From Flavobacteriales bacterium (lineage in GTDB: Bacteria > Bacteroidota > Bacteroidia > Flavobacteriales_E > Vicingaceae), in the NCBI GenBank assembly GCA_002401955.1, contig NVUQ01000009.1, forward strand, positions 20,847 to 84,846: DNA of 64,000 nucleotides, given 5' to 3'. Position numbers and translations under genes: made by a program. A model generated the notes under the pieces. That model ran no database searches. It saw nothing but the letters and a program-made list of their open reading frames with translations, and was not told the DNA's origin. This document shows positions 24,970 to 34,308 of this stretch, piece by piece. How positions within the stretch are numbered: position 1 is the stretch's first letter; every line of letters begins with the position of its first letter.

Positions 24970-26529
24970 ATGCCAGAAACATTAACAGTAGACAAATACG
25001 GAATGCAAGCCGCTTTAAAAGCACTTGGATTAAAAGAAATTAATGAAGGAACTTCTACAGGTTCTAACAACTTTGGAGGTGGAGAAACAATTTCTTCTTA
25101 CTCTCCAACAGATGGTGCGTTAATTGGAAAAGTTACCACAACTACTAAAGAAGATTACGAAAAAGTAATGCACGCGGCAACTTCTGCATTTTTAGAGTTT
25201 AGAAAAATGCCAGCTCCACAAAGAGGTGAGATTGTTCGTCAGTTTGGAAATAAATTAAGAGAATTAAAAGAGCCTTTAGGGAAATTAGTTTCTTACGAAA
25301 TGGGTAAATCTTTGCAAGAAGGTTATGGAGAGGTTCAAGAAATGATTGACATCTGTGATTTTGCTGTTGGTTTATCAAGGCAATTAAACGGGCAAACAAT
25401 TCCTTCTGAACGTCCTGGTCACGTAATGAGAGAACAATGGCATTCAATTGGTGTTGTTGGAATTATCTCTGCATTTAACTTTCCTGTTGCGGTTTGGGCT
25501 TGGAATACAGCTTTAGCTTGGATTTGTGGTGATGTTTGTGTTTGGAAAGGTTCAGAAAAAGCACCTATTTGTTCCGTAGCTTGTCAAAATATTATTGCTG
25601 AAATATTAAAAGAAAACAACTTGCCAGAAGGTATCTCTTGCATCATTAATGGAGATTATAAAGTTGGTGAAATGATGACTACTGATGAAAGAATTCCTTT
25701 AGTATCTGCTACAGGTTCTACAAGAATGGGAAGAATTGTTGGTGCAACTGTTGCTCAACGTTTCGGAAAATCTTTATTAGAATTAGGCGGAAACAACGCA
25801 ATTATTATTACTCCAACAGCTGATTTAAAAGTAGTTGTTCCTGGAGCAGTATTTGGTGCAGTTGGTACTGCAGGTCAAAGATGTACTTCTACAAGAAGGT
25901 TAATTATTCACGAATCTGTTTACGATAAAGTAAAAGATGCAATTGTTGGTGCTTACGGACAATTAACGATAGGAAATCCATTAGATGAAAAGAATCACAT
26001 CGGACCATTAATTGATACTGATGCGGTAAGTCTGTATTTAGCAGCTATCGAAAAAGCGAAAGCTGAAGGAGGGAATGTATTAGTTGACGGTGGTGTTTTA
26101 GAAGGTGAAGGTTATGAAAGCGGATGCTACGTAAAACCAGCTATTATTGAAGCAGAAAACCATTTTGAAATCGTTCAATCAGAAACTTTTGCTCCAATTT
26201 TATATTTAATGAAATATTCTGGAGATGTTGAAAATGCTATTGCAACTCAAAATGGTGTTGCTCAAGGTTTATCTTCAGCAATTATGACGAACGAAATGAA
26301 AGAGGCTGAAAAATTCTTGTCATTTGCAGGTTCTGATTGTGGAATTGCTAATGTAAACATCGGAACTTCTGGTGCTGAGATTGGTGGTGCTTTTGGTGGA
26401 GAAAAAGAAACAGGTGGCGGACGTGAGTCTGGATCTGATGCTTGGAAAGTTTACATGAGAAGACAAACAAATACAGTTAACTATTCTGATGAGTTACCTT
26501 TAGCTCAAGGAATTAAGTTTGATTTGTAA
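24970..26529 (+). CDS. amaB: Aldehyde dehydrogenase, ALDH7 type (aminoadipate-semialdehyde/P6C dehydrogenase)
   Basis: 519 residues with every ALDH landmark: FNFPVAVWAWNTALAW (NAD site), SATGSTRMGR, ELGGNNAII (catalytic Glu, about 274), GTAGQRCTSTRR (catalytic Cys, about 309) and ESGSDAWKVYMRRQT near the C-terminus. The N-terminus (LKALGLKEINEGTSTG) and the GQRCT sequence fit ALDH7/antiquitin, which oxidises 2-aminoadipate 6-semialdehyde (piperideine-6-carboxylate) in lysine breakdown. No other lysine-degradation gene is in the window, so the exact substrate is inferred from the subfamily. Monocistronic: own promoter, strong terminator. Cytoplasmic. Confidence 0.88.
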   Translation: MPETLTVDKYGMQAALKALGLKEINEGTSTGSNNFGGGETISSYSPTDGALIGKVTTTTKEDYEKVMHAATSAFLEFRKMPAPQRGEIVRQFGNKLRELKEPLGKLVSYEMGKSLQEGYGEVQEMIDICDFAVGLSRQLNGQTIPSERPGHVMREQWHSIGVVGIISAFNFPVAVWAWNTALAWICGDVCVWKGSEKAPICSVACQNIIAEILKENNLPEGISCIINGDYKVGEMMTTDERIPLVSATGSTRMGRIVGATVAQRFGKSLLELGGNNAIIITPTADLKVVVPGAVFGAVGTAGQRCTSTRRLIIHESVYDKVKDAIVGAYGQLTIGNPLDEKNHIGPLIDTDAVSLYLAAIEKAKAEGGNVLVDGGVLEGEGYESGCYVKPAIIEAENHFEIVQSETFAPILYLMKYSGDVENAIATQNGVAQGLSSAIMTNEMKEAEKFLSFAGSDCGIANVNIGTSGAEIGGAFGGEKETGGGRESGSDAWKVYMRRQTNTVNYSDELPLAQGIKFDL

Positions 26530-26553
26530 GGTTAAAAATAAATAACAGACTTT

Positions 26554-26586
26554 AAAGCCTCTGCAAATTGCAGAGGCTTTTTTTTC
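26554..26586 (+). terminator. Intrinsic terminator after the ALDH gene
   Basis: Perfect stem AAAGCCTCTGCAA / TTGCAGAGGCTTT (26554-26566 with 26568-26580) followed by a long T-run. Confidence 0.9.
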
Positions 26587-26595
26587 ATAAAAAAC

Positions 26596-26626
26596 TTGAA
26601 AAAAATAATTCTGATATTTATTTTTG
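26596..26626 (+). promoter_or_regulatory. Promoter of the DUF2490 gene
   Basis: TTG (26596-26598), 20 bases, then TATTTTTG (26619-26626) matches the Bacteroidetes -33/-7 pattern. It lies within the longest ORF and so argues for the ATG at 26641 as the true start. Confidence 0.6.
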
Positions 26627-26640
26627 TCCAAATTTTAAAA

Positions 26641-27333
26641 ATGAAAAAGATTTTATCCTTAATAGTAGTAATCATTCTACTCCCAAGCTTTGGAAAAGCC
26701 CAGTTCAATGAAGATCAAGTAGGAGCTTGGTATATGTATTTTTTCAATACCACTATTAAAGAAAGTTCTTTTGGAGTACAAGGAGATATTCAATATCGTA
26801 ATTGGGATATGGGCGGAGATCTAGAACAGCTATTAATTCGTGGAGGGTTAACGTACAAACCCAAAAATGCAGCTATAAAGTTTACATTAGGTTATGGAAA
26901 CATTACCAAAGGAGCTTTTGGCGAAAGTAACACTACAACAAGTGAAAGTAGAATATATCAAGAGGCTTTAATTCCAACTAAACTAAGTAATCGTTTTAAT
27001 TTAACTCACCGATTCAGGTACGAACAACGTTTTAACGATGGTCAAGATTTTCGTACAAGATACCGTTACAACCTGTTTGTAAACATCCCAATTACTAAAA
27101 AAGCATTAGAAGCAAAGGCTATCTATTTAGCCTTATACAACGAAATATTTATAAACGGACAACGAGATATTGGACACGGGTCAAGGGTTGAAATCTTTGA
27201 TATTAATCGTTTTTATTCGGCTCTTGGTTATATGATTAATCCTAAAGCTAAAGTTCAATTAGGAATGATGAGACAATCAACAAATAATTGGAATAAGAAC
27301 CAGATTCAAGTCAGTTTTCACCAAAAATTTTAA
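26641..27333 (+). CDS. DUF2490 family outer-membrane protein
   Basis: 230 residues from ATG 26641, which starts a signal peptide (MKKILSLIVVIILLPSFGKA); a longer in-frame reading from 26596 would bury that peptide and overlap the promoter. The mature sequence has the DUF2490 pattern: QVGAWYMYFFN, a series of alternating beta strands (FGVQGDIQYRNW, RFRYEQRF, RTRYRYNLFVNIPI, LGYMINPKAKVQLGMM) and a terminal aromatic residue (SFHQKF), as in small outer-membrane beta-barrels. Function unknown; a porin-like role is inference. Convergent with yitT, with a perfect terminator between. Confidence 0.82.
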   Translation: MKKILSLIVVIILLPSFGKAQFNEDQVGAWYMYFFNTTIKESSFGVQGDIQYRNWDMGGDLEQLLIRGGLTYKPKNAAIKFTLGYGNITKGAFGESNTTTSESRIYQEALIPTKLSNRFNLTHRFRYEQRFNDGQDFRTRYRYNLFVNIPITKKALEAKAIYLALYNEIFINGQRDIGHGSRVEIFDINRFYSALGYMINPKAKVQLGMMRQSTNNWNKNQIQVSFHQKF

Positions 27334-27335
27334 GC

Positions 27336-27373
27336 AAATAAAAGCCTCAACATCTAACTTGAGGCTTTTATTT
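27336..27373. terminator. Bidirectional terminator between DUF2490 and yitT
   Basis: Perfect 15-bp stem AAATAAAAGCCTCAA / TTGAGGCTTTTATTT (27336-27350 with 27359-27373) around an 8-base loop, symmetric for the two converging genes. Confidence 0.9.
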
Positions 27374-27380
27374 ATTGGAT

Positions 27381-28220
27381 TTAACTAGATTCCAATGTTA
27401 AGACATGTGATTTTGAATCTGTTTTATAAATCAATTGCTTTAATTCATTTAATCGTTTTCCATTTTTAGTAACTAACACCAATTTATCATCAGACCTGTT
27501 ATGTATCAATTTGATTACTTCTTCTTTTACTTTATCATCATCTTTAATCGCTTGATGAATTAAAGCGTTGTTTTCTGAAAATACTAAAACAGTTTTGCTC
27601 TCTTCATTCTTCTTTGCATAATGCCCAATAGTTTTACTCGTTGTTACAATGGTTATTATACAGTACGCTGCCATTGTATAATCCTTAAAAGTGATTATCC
27701 CTAAAACAACTACAAAAGCATCCATTATTAATAGAAGGTGGCTAAACTGAAGATTAACTTTTTCAGATAAAATTCTTGCCACAATATCACTCCCTCCAGT
27801 TGTTGCCCCACCTATTTTTGTAATAAAAATAGATGTTCCAACCAATAACCCTCCAAATATGCCAGAAACTAAAACATCATCAACAATAATGGCACTATTT
27901 GTTAACATGATAATTCCATCAATAAAAAAAGAGGAGGAAATCATGAAAAAAGCTGTTTTTAAAGCTGCCTTTTTTCCAAGGGTTTTTGCTCCCCATAATA
28001 ATAAAGGGATATTTATAATTAATGCGAGTAATCCTACAGACAACCCAACAAGCTCAAAAGCTACTATGCTCAATCCAAAAACACCTCCAGGCACCAATCT
28101 TTGTGGCACAATAAATAAAGAATAGCCTAAAGACAAGACTACTGCTCCTAAAAGGACAAATCCATAATTTTTAGCTTCAGAAAGTAGACGCTTTTTATTT
28201 AGTTTAATAATGTTTTTCAT
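27381..28220 (-). CDS. YitT-family membrane protein (DUF161/DUF2179)
   Basis: 279 residues from ATG 28220 (a GTG one codon earlier is also possible). It shows the YitT layout: about five membrane helices (YGFVLLGAVVLSLGYSLFIV, GLLALIINIPLLLWG, ISSSFFIDGIIML, and others), the conserved GGATTGGSDIVARIL motif, and a C-terminal soluble DUF2179 domain (KTVLVFSENNALIHQAIKD, then HNRSDDKLVLVTK). Probably an inner-membrane transporter-like protein; function not established. It is preceded on the same strand by a strong terminator only ~24 bases upstream and two tiny ORFs, suggesting attenuation. Confidence 0.88.
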   Translation of the reverse strand: MKNIIKLNKKRLLSEAKNYGFVLLGAVVLSLGYSLFIVPQRLVPGGVFGLSIVAFELVGLSVGLLALIINIPLLLWGAKTLGKKAALKTAFFMISSSFFIDGIIMLTNSAIIVDDVLVSGIFGGLLVGTSIFITKIGGATTGGSDIVARILSEKVNLQFSHLLLIMDAFVVVLGIITFKDYTMAAYCIITIVTTSKTIGHYAKKNEESKTVLVFSENNALIHQAIKDDDKVKEEVIKLIHNRSDDKLVLVTKNGKRLNELKQLIYKTDSKSHVLTLESS

Positions 28221-28239
28221 CACCTTAATTTATTTCAAA

Positions 28240-28272
28240 AAAAAACCCCTCGATTTTGCAATCGAAGGGGAT
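28240..28272 (-). terminator. Strong terminator directly upstream of yitT (candidate attenuator)
   Basis: On the minus strand CCCCTTCGATT pairs with AATCGAGGGG around GCAA and runs into nine T's. It stops transcription 24 bases before the yitT start, so it either ends an upstream small RNA or acts as an attenuator for yitT. Confidence 0.8.
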
Positions 28273-28299
28273 AATTATTTAGTTATTATACTTTTTAAT

Positions 28300-28404
28300 T
28301 TACTCAGTTCGATTATATATTTTATTACATAAAACATTATAGACAGGACTCATCATACAAGAAGTTGTCGTGCATTTAAAATTATATGTCGTTATCTGTT
28401 TCAT
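28300..28404 (-). CDS. Tiny ORF between two terminators (possible leader peptide)
   Basis: 34 codons from ATG 28404 to TAA 28300. The peptide begins MKQITTYNFK and continues CTTTSCMMSP, so it holds a Thr-rich, Cys/Met-rich cluster in the middle, as one might expect of a leader peptide that measures charged tRNA. It has no signal peptide or membrane segment. It lies 27 bases before the terminator stem that precedes yitT. Evidence is position and composition only; no homolog is known to me and the ORF could be accidental. Confidence 0.35.
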   Translation of the reverse strand: MKQITTYNFKCTTTSCMMSPVYNVLCNKIYNRTE

Positions 28405-28411
28405 TTTCTTA

Positions 28412-28453
28412 AGCATAAAAAAAGCGTTCATCTGTATTAGGTGAACGCTTCGA
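28412..28453 (-). terminator. Intrinsic terminator of the upstream small transcript
   Basis: Minus-strand AAGCGTTCACC pairs with GATGAACGCTT (one mismatch) and is followed by T7. It ends the short transcript that starts near 28537. Confidence 0.75.
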
Positions 28454-28471
28454 TTTATAATTTATCTTAGT

Positions 28472-28531
28472 CTACACCTCGGAACTTACTCCGTGCATCT
28501 TAACAATCGTATATAAAAAATTTCTATTCAT
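28472..28531 (-). CDS. Tiny ORF at the start of the short transcript
   Basis: 19 codons (MNRNFLYTIVKMHGVSSEV) directly after a good promoter and before a terminator. The ATG would be only ~6 bases from the predicted transcription start. It may be a leader peptide or simply part of a small RNA; an internal ATG gives an 8-residue version. Coding status is unproven. Confidence 0.3.
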   Translation of the reverse strand: MNRNFLYTIVKMHGVSSEV

Positions 28532-28541
28532 AAAATATGGA

Positions 28542-28571
28542 GCAAAATTAATCCAAAAAAGTTTACTCAAA
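28542..28571 (-). promoter_or_regulatory. Consensus Bacteroidetes promoter
   Basis: Minus-strand TTTG (28568-28571), 17 bases, then TAATTTTGC (28542-28550): both -33 and -7 elements match consensus. It drives the short terminated transcript upstream of yitT. Confidence 0.7.
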
Positions 28572-28716
28572 TCTTTTTTAAGAAATTTATTTTAGTTCGC
28601 TCCTTATTACAATTTCAACTCATTATATTTAGGTACAAGTACACCTTATTTTTTTCGCCTAATCATTCTATTTACCCCACTAAAACAATGAAGATTTCGA
28701 TTAATTATTTGGTTAA

Positions 28717-28742
28717 TCAACTAATTTAACTAAATTAGTTGA
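28717..28742. repeat. Short perfect palindrome (possible operator)
   Basis: TCAACTAATTTA / TAAATTAGTTGA, 12-bp arms with a 2-base centre, overlapping a second weaker pair GATTAA/TTAATC just to the left. It lies ~85 bases before the start of the adhesin operon and could be a regulator site. The rest of 28572-28825 holds no ORF. Confidence 0.45.
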
Positions 28743-28825
28743 GCTAAAATTTTACATTTTAAGCAACTAAAAAGCAGAAAACCCCGTCTTTTCTGTGTAC
28801 AAGGACTATTAACACTATTTTATCA

Positions 28826-29224
28826 ATGAGAAAAGCATTTTTTCTAACACTATTAATCACTTTAATTGGGGCAAATAGTTATTCGCAAACACTTAATAAT
28901 AAAGTTCCTAATAAAACTCCTTTTTATAAAGAGGCTCAAGCAAATAATGGTATAAAATGCAAAATGTCTGTTGATGATGTTTTAAGACAACAATCTTTTG
29001 ATATTGACCATCCTAAATCAGAAAAAGCAGGACAAATAGCTCTTGCATTAATAGAAGAATTAAACTTTGTTTATTATAAAACAGATAATAATATGGTCGA
29101 CCAAATCAACAACCATCTTGATTCTATAAATAAATCTATTAAAGAAGCCGAAGAACATGGTATGAATACAACCATGTTTAAAGCTGATATTGATTTTATT
29201 GAAACACTAAAAAAATCTAAATGA
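28826..29224 (+). CDS. Small secreted protein, first gene of the adhesin operon
   Basis: 132 residues with a signal peptide (MRKAFFLTLLITLIGANSYSQ). The mature part is mostly helical (SEKAGQIALALIEELNFVYY, INNHLDSINKSIKEAEEHG) with one Cys and no sorting domain, so it probably stays in the periplasm. No family is recognised. Its TGA overlaps the ATG of the following 1695-residue adhesin gene (ATGA), so the two are translationally coupled. That suggests an accessory role for the adhesin, for example a chaperone or surface partner (inference). Confidence 0.65.
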   Translation: MRKAFFLTLLITLIGANSYSQTLNNKVPNKTPFYKEAQANNGIKCKMSVDDVLRQQSFDIDHPKSEKAGQIALALIEELNFVYYKTDNNMVDQINNHLDSINKSIKEAEEHGMNTTMFKADIDFIETLKKSK

Positions 29225-32200
29225 AAAAACTTGCTACAGTTTTAATTCTTAGCATACTCCTCGTTTTTTCTTATACGAAGATGAGTGCTCAGGCTACATC
29301 AATTATTCCTGCACCACAATCTATTACAATTTGTGAAGGTGATGTAACTGCGATAACTTTTACTCCTGGAGGAACATGTACAGGGGCTTACGAATATCAA
29401 ATTTTAAACGGTGCAACAGTTGTTCAAGCGTGGAGTACTGCTGCAACATTCAACGCTTCCAATATTACTGGAATAACTTATACTGTTGAATTAAGGTGTA
29501 GTAATTCTGCAGGAACAGTTGTTTCAGACACCTTTTTAGTTGATGTTATTACGGAACCTATTGTTACTGGGAATTTAACAATCTGCTCAGGAGGCTCTAC
29601 TGTTTTAACCGCTAGCGGATCTACACCACCTCTTGAATGGTGGGATAGTCAAACTGGTGGGACTCAACTTTCTGCAACAGCAACTTATACAACTCCTAAC
29701 TTAACCAATACAACAACATATTACACCCAAGGATCTGGAGTTACAGGAGGCGGAAGTGGTAAAATATTAATAACTGAATGTGGTTTAGCTGGTTTTAGCG
29801 GCAATACTTCTGCAGATTATTTAGAAGTTTCAAACCTATATGCTACTCCAGTTAACACTACAGGCTGGGTTGCAGCAGTAAGTTCCTCATATACAAACAT
29901 AAATGGTGTTAATACTATTTTGTGGAACATGCCAAGCTCTTTCAATGCATGTTCAGTTGTTTCTAGAAATGATATTTCTGGTGACCCTAACTATTGGGGT
30001 AATAATATTATGTGGAACCCTGGTGCAAACACTTCTTTTAGAAGTTGGGCAATTATTGTTGATAACCTTGGAAATGTTGTTGATTTTGCTGTATGGGGCT
30101 GGACTGCCGCTGATATAGCAACCTTTAACCCAACTATTAATGGTTTTTCTATTACTCTTGGTCCTGAATGGGCTGGGGGAGGTATTAGTTCTCAATGTAA
30201 TACTACAGGGGGGATACCTTTTAGTATCCAGCGAATTGGTAATAATGATAACAATACATTGGCTGATTTTGTATGTCAAGCCTCTACGGTAGATGTTGTT
30301 AACCCTGGTTTAGTTTGTGGATGGTCTCCACTTACATGTCGTTTTCCTGTTACTGTAACAGTAGAACCAATCCCAACTGTTACCGTTCCTGCTAACGCAA
30401 CTTATTGTGTTGGAGACAATGTTCCTGCAAGTGCTTATGCTAGTACGCCTACTGGAGGAACATTTACTTGGACTAATTCTAATACAGCTATTGGTTTAGC
30501 TGCAAATGGTGCTGGAAACACCCCAGTTTTTTCTGCCACTAACTCTACTGGCACTGCTATTACCGCAACCATTACGGTAACACCAACAGTTAACGGTTGT
30601 GTTGGAACCCCTTTAAACTATACCATTACTGTAGATCCGACACCAACAGTAACAGTGCCTACTAATGCTACTTATTGTATTGGAGACCCTGTTCCCGTAA
30701 GTGCTTATACTAGCACGCCTAATGGAGCTACTTTTACTTGGACTAATTCTAATACAGCTATTGGTTTAGCTGCAAATGGTGCTGGAAACACACCCGCTTT
30801 TACTGCGGCTAACCCTGGTGCTGCTGCTATTACCGGTACTATTACGGTAACACCAATCCTCAACGGATGTACAGGATTACCTGTAACCTATACCATAACA
30901 GTAAACCCTATTCCAACTGTTACGCCACCATCAAATGCTATCTATTGTGCTGGAGACGTGGTTCCATTACTTCCTGTTGGTGGAGGGCCTGTTGGAGCAA
31001 TATTTAATTGGACTAACTCTAATACAGCTATTGGTCTTGCGGCTAATGGTACAGGGGCAATTGCTTCTTTTACCACAACCAACACTACAAGTACACCTAT
31101 AGTTGCTACCATTACTTATACGCCAACCGCCAATGGTTGTACAGGTACTTCCGTTGCTTATACCATAACAGTAAACCCTATTCCTGCTGCACCAACGGTA
31201 TTAAATGCAAATATTTGTCCTAACAATTCTACTACACTTACTGCAACTGCTCCAGGAGGAACTTATGAATGGTATGATGCTGCAATTGGTGGCACATTAC
31301 TTTTTACTGGAGCTAGTTATACTACACCTTCTTTAACTGTTAATACCAGTTATTGGGTTCAAACAACTTTAAACGGGTGTACTGGTCCGAGAACACAAGT
31401 TGATGTGACTATTGCTGCTAGCCTTACAGTAAATGCAGGAGTAGATGATACTATTTGTAATGGTCAATCCTATACTTTAGGGGCATCTCCTAATGGAATT
31501 GGATACACTTTTGATTGGGATGAACTTGGAAACTTAAACTTTTCTACCCTCTTTAATCCTACTGTTAATCCTACAACGACTACAATGTATTGGGTTACAG
31601 TTACCGACCCTACATTTTGCACAGGAACTGATACAGTAATTATTACTGTTAACCCTGTACCCTCAATGACTCCTCCATCAAATGCTACTTATTGTGATGG
31701 AGATGCTGTTCCTGCGAGTACTTATAGCACCACTCCTGTTGGTGGCACATTTACTTGGACTAACTCTGACCCTACTATTGGATTAGCTGCTTCTGGAACT
31801 GGTAACACACCTGTTTTTAATGCAGTAAATACAACTAGTTCTCCTATAACAGCAACCATTAGCGTTACACCAACATTAAACGGATGTATAGGTGCTGCTG
31901 TCAATTACACGATTACTGTTAACCCTATACCTGCCCCACCAACTTCTGCAAGTGTAAGTATTTGTACAAATAATACTGCAACATTAACTGCTACTGCCCC
32001 AGGAGGAACTTATGAATGGTATGATGCTACTACTGGTGGTACTTTACTCTTTACAGGGGCTAGTTATACTACTCCTATATTAACTGCTAATACTAGTTAT
32101 TGGGTACAAACAACAATAAATGGATGTATCAGCCCAAGAACACAAGTTGATGTGACTATTGCTTCTGGTATTACTGTAAACCCAGGAGTAGATGATACAA

Positions 32201-34308
32201 TCTGTAATGGGCAACCTTATACTTTAGGTGTTAGCCCTAATGGTGCTGGATACAATATTATTTGGGACGAACCAGGAAATTTAAACTTCTCTAATGTATT
32301 TAACCCTACAGTTAACCCTACAGCAACAACAACTTACACCGTTACAGTTACAGATGCTTCAAATTGTACAGGAACGAACAATGTAACCATTACTGTTAAT
32401 CCACTACCAACAGCAACCGTTTCTACTAACGCAACATACTGTAATGGAGACCTTATTCCAGCAAGTGTTTACAATAGTACACCAACTGGTGGCACTTTTA
32501 CTTGGTCTAATTCTGATCCCTCTATTGGGTTAGCTGCTTCAGGTACAGGTAATACGCCTACTTTTAATGCTACCAATACTTCTGGATCTGTTGTTACCGC
32601 AACAATAACTGTTACTCCAACAGTTAATGGCTGTATAGGAACCCCTTCTAATTATACCATTACCGTTAATCCTACACCAACTGTTACCGTTCCTACAAAC
32701 ATTTCTTATTGTAATGGTGACCCTGTTCCAGCTAGTACATATACAAGCTCTCCTACAGGTGGAACTTTTGATTGGACAAATACCAACGGAACAATTGGTT
32801 TAGCTACTTTAGGTACTAGTAATACGCCTACTTTTAATGCTACAAATACATCTGCAAACCCTACAACTGCAACTATAGTGGTTACTCCAACAGTTAATGG
32901 CTGTATAGGAACCCCTTCTAACTACACCATTACAATTAATCCTACACCAACTGTAATTGTAACAGCTAATGCAACTTTTTGTAATGGAGATCCAGTTCCT
33001 GCTAGTGCTTACAATAGCACACCTTCTAGTGGAACTTTTACTTGGACTAATTCTGACCCTTCTATTGGGTTAGCTGCTTCAGGTACTGGGAATACTCCTG
33101 CTTTTAACGCTATTAACGTTTCTGGCATTGCTGTTACTGCAACAATAACAGTTACGCCAAGTGCAAATAGCTGTACAGGAACCCCTTCTAGTTACACAGT
33201 TACAGTTAATCCGGGTGCAACAGCAAATGTTCCTATTAATATTACAGAATGTGTTGGAACTTTTATTCCTGCAAGTAATTTTACAAGCATTCCTGCAGCA
33301 GGCACTTTTGCTTGGACCAATTCTAATCCTGCTATTGGACTAACAACTTCGGGAACAGGAAATACACCTGCTTTTACTGCTACTAATACGACTAGTTCGC
33401 CAATAACTTCAACTATTTCTGTTTTAGCAACAGCTGGTGGTTGTCCTGGTGGGGCTTCTACCTACACAATAACGATTAACCCAATTGTAACTGCAAGTAC
33501 TGCTATTGCTATTTGCCCTGGAGATAGTATCTTAATTGGTGGAAATTATATTTCTGGTGCAGGAACGTATTCTGAAACTTTGATGTCTGTTTATGGTTGT
33601 GATAGTATTTTAACCATCAACTTAACAGTAAATGTTGTTCCTATTGATTCTATTCCTATCACTATTTGTTCTGGAGATAGTTCTCTTATTGAGGGTAATT
33701 ATTATGATACAACTGGTATTTACACCTTTAACTATACCAGTGCTGTTGGTTGTGACAGTATCTTAATTTATGCCCTTACAGTTAACCCATTACCAAGTTT
33801 TAATCTTAATGTAACAGGTAATACTTCTATTAATCTTGGAGAATCAGTAGACTTCGCGATATTACCTGGTGTTATTGGAACTACCTATTTCTGGGATCCG
33901 CCTGCAGGATTAGATTGTATTTTCTGTCAAAATCCAACCGCAACACCTACTGAAACTACTTGGTATTTTGTTACGGTTACAAATGCCCAAGGTTGTCAAA
34001 CAATAGATAGTATTTATATTGAAGTTGACCCTAGCTCTAATATTTATGTTCCTAATATTTTCTCTCCAAATGGCCTTGGAGAAAACAATACTTATTATGT
34101 AAGAGGAAAAGGTATCCAACAATTTAACCTCGTTATTTTTAACAGGTGGGGGCAAAGCGTTTTTGAATCTACCGATATTGAAAATGGATGGGATGGTACT
34201 AAAAATGGATCTCCATTAAATCAAGGAGTGTTTGTTTACAAACTTGATGTTACCTTTTACAGTGGAGAAACCTTTAGTCAAACTGGAAATATAACCCTTG
34301 TTAGATGA
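29221..34308 (+). CDS. Giant secreted adhesin with PKD-like repeats, T9SS type B
   Basis: 1695 residues. Signal peptide (to about 26, KMSAQ), an Ig/PKD-like start, a lamin-tail-like domain (about 180-365: ILITECGLAGFSGNTSADYLE, then IVDNLGNVVDFAVWGW), then eight ~85-residue PKD-like repeats (NATYCxGDxVPAS, GGTFTWTNSDPxIGLAASG, ATITVTPTxNGC, YTITVNP) mixed with SprB-like modules (PGGTYEWYDAxxGG and DDTICNGQ). The last ~88 residues are a type B sorting domain: NIYVPNIFSPNGLGENN, FNRWGQSVFES, GWDGTKNG, NQGVFVYKLDV. It is coupled by overlapping codons to a secreted protein upstream and PorP/SprF downstream, the classical layout for SprB-like surface adhesins. Confidence 0.92.
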   Translation: MKKLATVLILSILLVFSYTKMSAQATSIIPAPQSITICEGDVTAITFTPGGTCTGAYEYQILNGATVVQAWSTAATFNASNITGITYTVELRCSNSAGTVVSDTFLVDVITEPIVTGNLTICSGGSTVLTASGSTPPLEWWDSQTGGTQLSATATYTTPNLTNTTTYYTQGSGVTGGGSGKILITECGLAGFSGNTSADYLEVSNLYATPVNTTGWVAAVSSSYTNINGVNTILWNMPSSFNACSVVSRNDISGDPNYWGNNIMWNPGANTSFRSWAIIVDNLGNVVDFAVWGWTAADIATFNPTINGFSITLGPEWAGGGISSQCNTTGGIPFSIQRIGNNDNNTLADFVCQASTVDVVNPGLVCGWSPLTCRFPVTVTVEPIPTVTVPANATYCVGDNVPASAYASTPTGGTFTWTNSNTAIGLAANGAGNTPVFSATNSTGTAITATITVTPTVNGCVGTPLNYTITVDPTPTVTVPTNATYCIGDPVPVSAYTSTPNGATFTWTNSNTAIGLAANGAGNTPAFTAANPGAAAITGTITVTPILNGCTGLPVTYTITVNPIPTVTPPSNAIYCAGDVVPLLPVGGGPVGAIFNWTNSNTAIGLAANGTGAIASFTTTNTTSTPIVATITYTPTANGCTGTSVAYTITVNPIPAAPTVLNANICPNNSTTLTATAPGGTYEWYDAAIGGTLLFTGASYTTPSLTVNTSYWVQTTLNGCTGPRTQVDVTIAASLTVNAGVDDTICNGQSYTLGASPNGIGYTFDWDELGNLNFSTLFNPTVNPTTTTMYWVTVTDPTFCTGTDTVIITVNPVPSMTPPSNATYCDGDAVPASTYSTTPVGGTFTWTNSDPTIGLAASGTGNTPVFNAVNTTSSPITATISVTPTLNGCIGAAVNYTITVNPIPAPPTSASVSICTNNTATLTATAPGGTYEWYDATTGGTLLFTGASYTTPILTANTSYWVQTTINGCISPRTQVDVTIASGITVNPGVDDTICNGQPYTLGVSPNGAGYNIIWDEPGNLNFSNVFNPTVNPTATTTYTVTVTDASNCTGTNNVTITVNPLPTATVSTNATYCNGDLIPASVYNSTPTGGTFTWSNSDPSIGLAASGTGNTPTFNATNTSGSVVTATITVTPTVNGCIGTPSNYTITVNPTPTVTVPTNISYCNGDPVPASTYTSSPTGGTFDWTNTNGTIGLATLGTSNTPTFNATNTSANPTTATIVVTPTVNGCIGTPSNYTITINPTPTVIVTANATFCNGDPVPASAYNSTPSSGTFTWTNSDPSIGLAASGTGNTPAFNAINVSGIAVTATITVTPSANSCTGTPSSYTVTVNPGATANVPINITECVGTFIPASNFTSIPAAGTFAWTNSNPAIGLTTSGTGNTPAFTATNTTSSPITSTISVLATAGGCPGGASTYTITINPIVTASTAIAICPGDSILIGGNYISGAGTYSETLMSVYGCDSILTINLTVNVVPIDSIPITICSGDSSLIEGNYYDTTGIYTFNYTSAVGCDSILIYALTVNPLPSFNLNVTGNTSINLGESVDFAILPGVIGTTYFWDPPAGLDCIFCQNPTATPTETTWYFVTVTNAQGCQTIDSIYIEVDPSSNIYVPNIFSPNGLGENNTYYVRGKGIQQFNLVIFNRWGQSVFESTDIENGWDGTKNGSPLNQGVFVYKLDVTFYSGETFSQTGNITLVR

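Noticed and set aside
26596..26640. Upstream TTG start for the DUF2490 gene
   Set aside because: It overlaps a -33/-7 promoter pair and would place 15 residues before the signal peptide.
28416..28560. Known structured RNA (SRP RNA, 6S or a riboswitch) upstream of yitT
   Set aside because: No characteristic loop or consensus core of these RNAs could be found; only promoter, tiny ORFs and terminators are supportable.
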